Of a stretch of DNA of 28,588 nt, positions 24,671 through 28,588 are shown piece by piece. The position numbers and the translations under genes are program-made. Source of the DNA: a virus; IMG/VR virus record IMGVR_UViG_3300005264_000047, positions 1-28,588 of that record. One strand, 5' to 3'. The first letter of the stretch is position 1. Each line of letters starts with the position of its first letter. The notes below the pieces were generated by a model, which had not been told where the DNA came from, did not search any database, and saw only the letters and a list, made by a program, of their open reading frames with translations.

Positions 24671-24692
24671 AATTTATTCTCCTTTTTTGTTA

Positions 24693-24719
24693 ATGTTATA
24701 AAAATAATAACATAGATCA
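24693..24719 (-). promoter_or_regulatory. Candidate promoter with hairpin for the small secreted-protein operon
   Basis: Read on the minus strand, TTGATC and TAACAT lie 16 bases apart, each four of six to consensus. A 7-bp inverted repeat (ATGTTAT at 24693-24699, ATAACAT at 24707-24713) overlaps the same segment. It lies between the endonuclease gene and the 38-aa gene and could give these two genes separate expression. Evidence is weak because such matches are common in A+T-rich DNA. Confidence 0.3.
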
Positions 24720-24724
24720 ATACA

Positions 24725-25423
24725 TTAATCAAGAAAATTTTTAATCATATTTTTTGTATTAGTCTTATTATCTTGCCAATCGTCTTGCCATATTTCTAAT
24801 AAGTCAATACCTTTAATTATACATAAATCTCTTTTTAATTTATCTCTTACTCTAGTTCGTTTCTCTTTATGATAATATCCTTGTATTTCTATAGCCTTAT
24901 TCATCGATCCAATAAATATATCAAGTTCTAGTGACCTATTGGTTTCTGGATTTTTTATTTGTGATATATCATTATATGACATTAACTCTTTATCAAAAAT
25001 AGATTCAATCCAATTTCTTACTTCAACTTCAAATACACTATCTTTACCTTGCTCTTTCATAAAACAATGTGCACATCGTCTACCTCTTAACCAATTAGCT
25101 ACTGATATAGTAAACTCATTCTTACATTGTAAACAATAACACAACATTATCTTATGTGAATTAATATATTCTTTCTCAAGTAATATTACATCTTCTTTAA
25201 AAAATAGTTCTTTTATATCATTAAATTCTTTCTTGTAATTACCTATACATCTTGGACAATCAAATCCAGAATTTATATTATTCCAATTCCGATTAACTAT
25301 ATGATCACCTTTCCTACAATATAATTTCATATTAATCTTTGAATTAATATAATCATCACTTAATAAATCATAACCATGTTTATCTAATTTCTCTATCATC
25401 TCTTCTCTATTATACTTTCTCAT
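24725..25423 (-). CDS. Zinc-ribbon, PD-(D/E)XK-like homing-type endonuclease, probable
   Basis: A 232-aa protein. The N-terminal half has zinc-binding cysteines: C36 with C56/C59 (CPRC), and C97/C100 with C117/C120 (CAHC), with WNNINSGF and SVANWLRGRR typical of repeated DNA-reading zinc modules. The C-terminal half looks like a Vsr/PD-(D/E)XK nuclease: E134 in FEVEVRNW, D168 in LELDIFI, E179-x-Q181 in KAIEIQGYYH, and KRDLCIIKGIDLLEIWQDDW. Proteins with this layout are usually free-standing mobile endonucleases in phage genomes. A GGGGA site precedes ATG. The lysine of the core motif is replaced by Q181. Confidence 0.7.
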   Translation of the reverse strand: MRKYNREEMIEKLDKHGYDLLSDDYINSKINMKLYCRKGDHIVNRNWNNINSGFDCPRCIGNYKKEFNDIKELFFKEDVILLEKEYINSHKIMLCYCLQCKNEFTISVANWLRGRRCAHCFMKEQGKDSVFEVEVRNWIESIFDKELMSYNDISQIKNPETNRSLELDIFIGSMNKAIEIQGYYHKEKRTRVRDKLKRDLCIIKGIDLLEIWQDDWQDNKTNTKNMIKNFLD

Positions 25424-25451
25424 ATCAACATATCCCCAAATTCCATAATTT

Positions 25452-25835
25452 TTAATATATCTTATCCATTATTAAATTAATATGATAATTATAAATATCA
25501 ATATATCTCCCATTATCCCATAATTCAACAAAAGGCTGTAACACTATATACTTCCCATCTTTTACACTACCAAAAATATATACCATGTTTTTACTCTTTA
25601 ACTCTTTAAAACCTTTATAAAAATCCATACCTATAACTCTATCTAAATAACTCTTCTTATACTTCATTATTACTTCATCAGTCTCTATAATATGACCTAC
25701 TATTAATAATAATATCTTTATCGATGATCTATATAACTTTAAATCTTTAATCATATTATATAATATCATCGGAATAGGATAATCTTCACTCATTATTATA
25801 TTATCTAAAATATTTAATTCTACAAATTTGTTCAT
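25452..25835 (-). CDS. Winged-helix protein, RepL-like
   Basis: A 127-aa protein. Helices at ~20-60 (YRSSIKILLLIVGHIIE) lead to a recognition-helix-like segment FYKGFKELKSKNMVYIFG and a wing (KDGKYIVLQPFVELWDNG). This helix-turn-helix plus 'Y.lqP...w..G' ending resembles the RepL plasmid replication initiators of low-GC bacteria. It starts one base after the previous stop with no strong ribosome site, so translation is probably coupled. It could be the replication initiator or a regulator. Confidence 0.5.
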   Translation of the reverse strand: MNKFVELNILDNIIMSEDYPIPMILYNMIKDLKLYRSSIKILLLIVGHIIETDEVIMKYKKSYLDRVIGMDFYKGFKELKSKNMVYIFGSVKDGKYIVLQPFVELWDNGRYIDIYNYHINLIMDKIY

Positions 25836-25836
25836 T

Positions 25837-26103
25837 TTAATAATTTATATCTGACGAAAACTTTATTTCAAGAATATCACCTACATTTATTTTGAAATCT
25901 TCATTAAATATCTTCTTCATTATTTCTTCTTCTTCACTATTATATAAAGATGCCCTCTTTAATTTGAAATCAGACCTGGATTTAAAAGAACAATATACAT
26001 CACTTTTAATATTTCTAGGTACAACATTATCAATATACGTTATATTATCAATCTTTATCATATCATTTATTAATACATAACTCCCAATCTTTTTGTTTAT
26101 CAT
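25837..26103 (-). CDS. Unknown 88-aa protein in the replication operon
   Basis: Begins in an ATGA overlap with the 192-aa gene and ends one base before the next ATG, so it is an integral part of the operon. The sequence is basic in the middle (RSDFKLKRASLYN), then acidic (SEEEEIMKK), and ends with an INVGDILEIKFSS strand. It is probably a small alpha/beta protein. No motif gives a function. Location between two winged-helix proteins suggests a replication or control accessory. Confidence 0.55.
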   Translation of the reverse strand: MINKKIGSYVLINDMIKIDNITYIDNVVPRNIKSDVYCSFKSRSDFKLKRASLYNSEEEEIMKKIFNEDFKINVGDILEIKFSSDINY

Positions 26104-26678
26104 ATCTTTATACCTCTATTATAATGTAAATTCATTAATTCTAAAAAATTAATCATACCACTATTATCAATCTTATCCTCTTTAATCTTATCTAACGTTA
26201 CTTTAATAATGTCTAATATTATATTTTTCAATATGTCTCCATCTTCTAATCGAAATACCCTTTTATACATTGAAATTATGTTCTTGGCATTCCCTATAAA
26301 TCGATCCCTATAATACCCTTCTAATCGAAATACTTTTAATCGATAACTAGACTCTTCAATCTCTTTCTCTATATCTTTTAATATTCCTTTCTCTATCATC
26401 CAATGAGTACAAGGCTGCATATATAAATCTCTACCATCTTTCTCTATTATCTGTAAATCTACCAATCTCTTCTTATATGATATACTGGTTGACTTAGATA
26501 TATCACTAAAATTCGCAAGATATTTTAACGTATATCTATAAATAAATGTATCACTATCTTTATCAAAAATACTCATATTATACATATTATGTATGAACTT
26601 ACCTAAATTCCTATTAAAAAAACCAATCTCTATTAAATAATTTATACCAATTCGCATATCTTCTATATCTTCTACCAT
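26100..26678 (-). CDS. Winged-helix protein, replication operon
   Basis: A 192-aa protein with AAGGGAGA nine bases before ATG. The winged helix spans roughly 42-110: RYTLKYLANFSDIS, then SISYKKRLVDLQIIEKDGRDLYMQP. The same 'Y.QP' ending is seen in the 127-aa protein two genes downstream. The C-terminal ~80 residues form a separate helical part (SYRLKVFRLEGYYRD and an isoleucine-rich helix) that could mediate dimerisation. Likely DNA-binding, either initiator or regulator. Confidence 0.5.
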   Translation of the reverse strand: MVEDIEDMRIGINYLIEIGFFNRNLGKFIHNMYNMSIFDKDSDTFIYRYTLKYLANFSDISKSTSISYKKRLVDLQIIEKDGRDLYMQPCTHWMIEKGILKDIEKEIEESSYRLKVFRLEGYYRDRFIGNAKNIISMYKRVFRLEDGDILKNIILDIIKVTLDKIKEDKIDNSGMINFLELMNLHYNRGIKI

Positions 26679-26696
26679 AATTATATCTCCCTTAAT

Positions 26697-27317
26697 TTAC
26701 ATCAATCTCATATTCTTCAATTTTTTATAACTCTTTAACTTTATTATGTCTTCTTGCGTTCGTTTGATATCTCTCTCTTTAGAATCTATTATATTATTCT
26801 CTATCTTATATTTCTTTATCAACTCTTTATTAAAATTTCTCTTTCTCTTCTCTACAGTAAATTGATACTCTTTCTCCTCTCCTAATATCATCCATTTCTT
26901 ATCCATTATACCATCAGATATATACTTGTTATTTAATTTTCTCGCAACTATCAAAGGTAATACCCAATCCTCTATATCATTTAATACTAATTTATATGAT
27001 ATGTTCTTAACTAATTTGTTATATCCTGACCTCTTGTTTATCATCTCTTCATCTCTTCCACATACTTTCTCTTTCCTTAATACCTTCATCTCTATCATTT
27101 TATTAAGACTTCTATAATACGACTTTCTTGGATAATTATACTCCTTTATAAATTGTGTCGGCATATACGATATCTGATAAGAATGCCACTTCTTAAAATG
27201 AAATATTATATTAATAAAAAATTCCTTCTCACTTAACGTAAAATTAGAATGATTCTTAACATCCATATATAACTGAGAAATCTTACTATATCCAAATGTG
27301 TGATAATTATTATCCAT
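26697..27317 (-). CDS. Winged-helix replication-initiator-like protein
   Basis: A 206-aa basic protein opening the rep operon after the RHH gene's terminator. Residues ~28-85 form a winged helix: FTLSEKEFFINIIFHFKKWH, then YNYPRKSYYRSLNKMIEMKV and LRKEKVCGRDEEMI. The C-terminal ~60 residues are very lysine/arginine-rich coiled coil. The size, basic tail and position next to iteron-like sites suit a plasmid-type initiator, but no Rep catalytic (HUH) motif is present. A GAAGGT site precedes ATG. It is the best candidate for binding the control-region repeats. Confidence 0.5.
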   Translation of the reverse strand: MDNNYHTFGYSKISQLYMDVKNHSNFTLSEKEFFINIIFHFKKWHSYQISYMPTQFIKEYNYPRKSYYRSLNKMIEMKVLRKEKVCGRDEEMINKRSGYNKLVKNISYKLVLNDIEDWVLPLIVARKLNNKYISDGIMDKKWMILGEEKEYQFTVEKRKRNFNKELIKKYKIENNIIDSKERDIKRTQEDIIKLKSYKKLKNMRLM

Positions 27318-27367
27318 ATTCTACCTTCTCTTTACTACTAAATAAGTGTGGGTGTGGTAATATTCAA

Positions 27368-27391
27368 AAGGCAGTATTCACGTACTGCCTT
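27368..27391 (-). terminator. Intrinsic terminator after the RHH gene
   Basis: A perfect 9-bp stem (AAGGCAGTA at 27368-27376 with its complement at 27383-27391) and 6-nt loop. Read on the minus strand, TTTTGAATATT follows. It lies six bases after the RHH stop, so most transcripts starting upstream should end here. The rep genes would then need read-through or their own promoter in the 50 bp before 27317. Confidence 0.8.
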
Positions 27392-27396
27392 ATCTT

Positions 27397-27573
27397 TTAC
27401 TCAATCTTGTAATTATTAATCCATTGAAGAATTATAAACCTTATTAAGCCAGATATCGTCGAACCTTCTATCTTACATATATCTTCAATACGCTTAACAT
27501 CTTCCTTTAAAAACATTACTCCAATTACCTTACCATTATCACATAACTTCTTTTTACCTTTAAATTTGTTCAT
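27397..27573 (-). CDS. Ribbon-helix-helix (CopG/Arc-type) DNA-binding protein
   Basis: A 58-aa protein. GKVIGVMFLKEDVKRIEDI supplies the beta strand and first helix, and EGSTISGLIRFIILQWINN the turn and second helix, which is the complete RHH fold. Such proteins bind tandem operators as dimers and typically repress replication genes or their own promoter. ATG 27573 has AGAGGA at the right distance. An in-frame ATG at 27582 would abut the ribosome site. It lies 150 bp downstream, in its transcription direction, of five palindromic sites that could be its operators. Confidence 0.8.
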   Translation of the reverse strand: MNKFKGKKKLCDNGKVIGVMFLKEDVKRIEDICKIEGSTISGLIRFIILQWINNYKIE

Positions 27574-27723
27574 ATCATACATCCTCTTTAAATTGTTTTA
27601 CTAAAAATCCTCTTCTTCAATTCTATTTAGCATATTTTTTAATTTTTTTGTTTTTATTTTGTTTTTATTTTATAAGTCCAATTACATATAAAAATTACAC
27701 CTAAATTAAATCACTCAAAAAAA

Positions 27724-27842
27724 TGTCAGGGTGACGCACTTTTCCAGAATCTGCGTCATGGTGACATTTTTCTAGTGTCAGGGTGACGCACTCAAAAATA
27801 AAACTGCGTCATGGTGACACAAAAAAATGTCAGGGTGACGCA
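27724..27842. repeat. Five alternating palindromic sites / possible attenuator
   Basis: TGTCAGGGTGACGCA occurs at 27724, 27776 and 27828 (exactly 52 bp apart). The opposite-orientation relative TGCGTCATGGTGACA occurs at 27752 and 27805. Each site has an 11-bp GTCA-N3-TGAC palindrome at its core. As DNA they look like operators or iterons. As minus-strand RNA, neighbouring sites can pair. The last pair (27752 with 27724) makes a 7+5-bp stem followed by seven U's, a terminator shape in the leader of the RHH/rep operon. Confidence 0.85.
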
Positions 27843-27994
27843 CTCACTATAATATATCTTTAATGATTTCACAAACTTCCAGACAATGAATAATACTATA
27901 ACTAAACTTATTTCTTTTTTAACTATATCTCAAAACTAAACTTAATTAACAATACTGGAACCAAGTTAAATTTAAAAAAAATTAAACCAAGTAA

Positions 27995-28290
27995 AAAATT
28001 AAACCATGTGATATAAATTAAAATACCTTACTGGTGCAAAAATTTACTATTAAATTTTCACTTATATACATTTTGTATACTACACTATCAATTCTAAATA
28101 CTTTAAATCTAATCTAATCATGTGATATAAATCTAATCTAATCATGTAAAATTAAACCATGTGATATAAATTAAAATACCTTACTGGTGCAAAAATTTAC
28201 TATTAAATTTTCACTTATATACATTTTGTATACTACACTATCAATTCTAAATTAAACTACTTTAAATCTAATCTAATCATGTGATATAAA
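27995..28290. repeat. Tandem copies B1 and B2 of a ~135-bp element
   Basis: B1 (27995-28131) and B2 (28148-28290) are identical for 105 bp (27995-28099 and 28148-28252), then stay similar after a short insertion in B2. Each holds a CATGTGATATAAA motif on both sides (28005, 28119, 28158, 28278), an AAAATTT/AAATTTT inverted repeat (28039-28045 and 28052-28058 in B1), and TATAC-N5-GTATA (28065-28079 in B1). A third, shorter copy is at 28492-28588. Confidence 0.93.
28063..28091 (-). promoter_or_regulatory. Leftward promoter in element B1 (also in B2 and B3)
   Basis: On the minus strand TTGATA (28086-28091) and TATATA (28063-28068) are 17 bp apart, a good sigma70-like spacing. The palindrome TATAC-N5-GTATA lies between the boxes, and a second inverted repeat covers the expected start point, as in repressible promoters. 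It faces the RHH and rep genes. The same sequence recurs at 28216-28244 and 28539-28567. Confidence 0.55.
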
Positions 28291-28307
28291 ATTTATTTTT
28301 TTTTTAG

Positions 28308-28336
28308 TTGACTTTTGCTATATTATTTGTTATAAT
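28308..28336 (+). promoter_or_regulatory. Near-consensus rightward sigma70 promoter
   Basis: TTGACT (28308-28313), a 17-bp spacer, and perfect TATAAT (28331-28336). It points right, into the AGGGCC iterons (28369 onward), so the repeats lie in the initially transcribed region. The -10 box and spacer are repeated at 1-22. This is the strongest promoter match in the window. Confidence 0.75.
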
Positions 28337-28492
28337 AAGGGCCATTAAACGCGGAAGATAATATATTAACTAGGGCCATTATTACTAGGGCCCTTTATTA
28401 CTAGGGCCCTTTATTACTAGAGATGCCATATAGAAGAATATAAAAATATAAGAATATAAGAAGAATATAAAAAAGATTATATTTTAAATGAA
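28315..28492. repeat. Right copy of terminal repeat 'C' with iterons
   Basis: Corresponds base for base to the window start at an offset of 28314 for the first part, with small changes (GCGGAAG here, GCGAAAG there). It carries ACTAGGGCC at 28369, 28384 and 28400 and the degenerate ACTAGAG at 28416. It then continues to the same GATGCCATATAGAAG segment as the left copy. Two fewer iterons than the left copy, plus substitutions, show that these are two diverged copies and not simply one assembly overlap. Confidence 0.9.
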
Positions 28493-28588
28493 ATTAAAAT
28501 ACCTTACTGGTGCAAAAATTTACTATTAAATTTTCACTTATATACATTTTGTATACTACACTATCAATTCTAAATTAAATTACTTTAA
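28492..28588. repeat. Third, terminal copy B3 of the leftward-promoter element
   Basis: Matches B1 from ATTAAAATACC onward (offset about 476) and follows B2 in its last bases (ATTAAATTACTTTAA against ATTAAACTACTTTAA). The window ends inside it. In B2 the equivalent sequence runs on for about 50 bp to the C repeat, so if the molecule is circular, B3 should join the C copy at base 1 in the same way. Confidence 0.88.

Larger units (their letters stand above)
27583..28588. other. About 1 kb non-coding control/origin-like region
   Basis: There is no convincing gene here. From left to right it holds a T-rich tract (27635-27675, A-rich on the transcribed minus strand), five alternating GTCA-N3-TGAC sites, two tandem copies of a ~135-bp element, a rightward promoter with iterons, and a third partial copy of the element. 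The density of repeats, A+T content and neighbouring rep-like genes suggest a replication origin plus transcriptional switch. No DnaA-box cluster was noticed. Confidence 0.6.

Noticed and set aside
27601-27633. Ten-codon minus-strand frame (MLNRIEEEDF) upstream of the RHH gene
   Set aside because: No ribosome site ahead of its ATG and too short to support by composition.

Overview
The window reads as an almost complete genome of a small tailed phage of the siphovirus type that carries a plasmid-like replication region, so it is probably a phage-plasmid. The DNA is strongly A+T-rich throughout. Genes use the standard code with canonical Shine-Dalgarno sites (AAGGAG, AGAGGA) and AGA arginine codons, which suggests a low-GC bacterial host. 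The sequence alone does not identify the host phylum. Both ends carry the same ~180-bp promoter/iteron repeat, and one end also carries a second repeat family. This is expected if a circular or terminally redundant molecule was opened inside a repeat. No host gene, integrase or attachment site is visible.

Plus strand, 430-24182, is one long morphogenesis unit in textbook order. Packaging comes first: a zinc-finger small terminase, then the large terminase. Next are a portal fused to a MuF domain, an HK97-type prohead protease and the major capsid protein. A small zinc-ribbon protein, a head-tail connector, an HK97-gp10-like protein and a tail terminator follow. The tail part has a tube protein, a tail assembly chaperone made in two forms by a predicted -1 frameshift, an 897-residue tape measure, and then baseplate, fibre and adhesin genes. 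Three of the distal tail genes contain beta-propeller-like repeats. The last large one carries 28 copies of a strict 20-residue repeat. The unit ends with two small structural proteins, a one-TM coiled-coil protein (possible holin) and a strong intrinsic terminator at 24195-24240.

Minus strand, 27573 to 24237, is transcribed towards that terminator. In transcription order it has a ribbon-helix-helix regulator followed by its own terminator, then a 206-aa winged-helix protein. A 192-aa winged-helix protein, an 88-aa unknown, a 127-aa winged-helix (RepL-like) protein, and a zinc-ribbon endonuclease of the free-standing homing type follow. Last come a 38-aa protein and a secreted 106-aa protein that overlap by ATGA. 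No DNA polymerase, primase, helicase, partition gene or endolysin was recognised.

The non-coding control region (27583-28588 continuing into 1-429) is the most unusual part. It holds five alternating copies of a GTCA-N3-TGAC palindrome spaced so that they can form mutually exclusive RNA hairpins ending in a U7 tract. It also holds three copies of a ~100-bp element with a leftward promoter, and two copies of an element with a -10 box, one with a visible near-consensus rightward sigma70 promoter, followed by 16-bp AGGGCC iterons. A bidirectional terminator lies before the packaging genes. I read it as a duplicated divergent switch or origin region that separates the replication operon from the virion operon. 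That reading is inference. The motifs themselves are directly visible.
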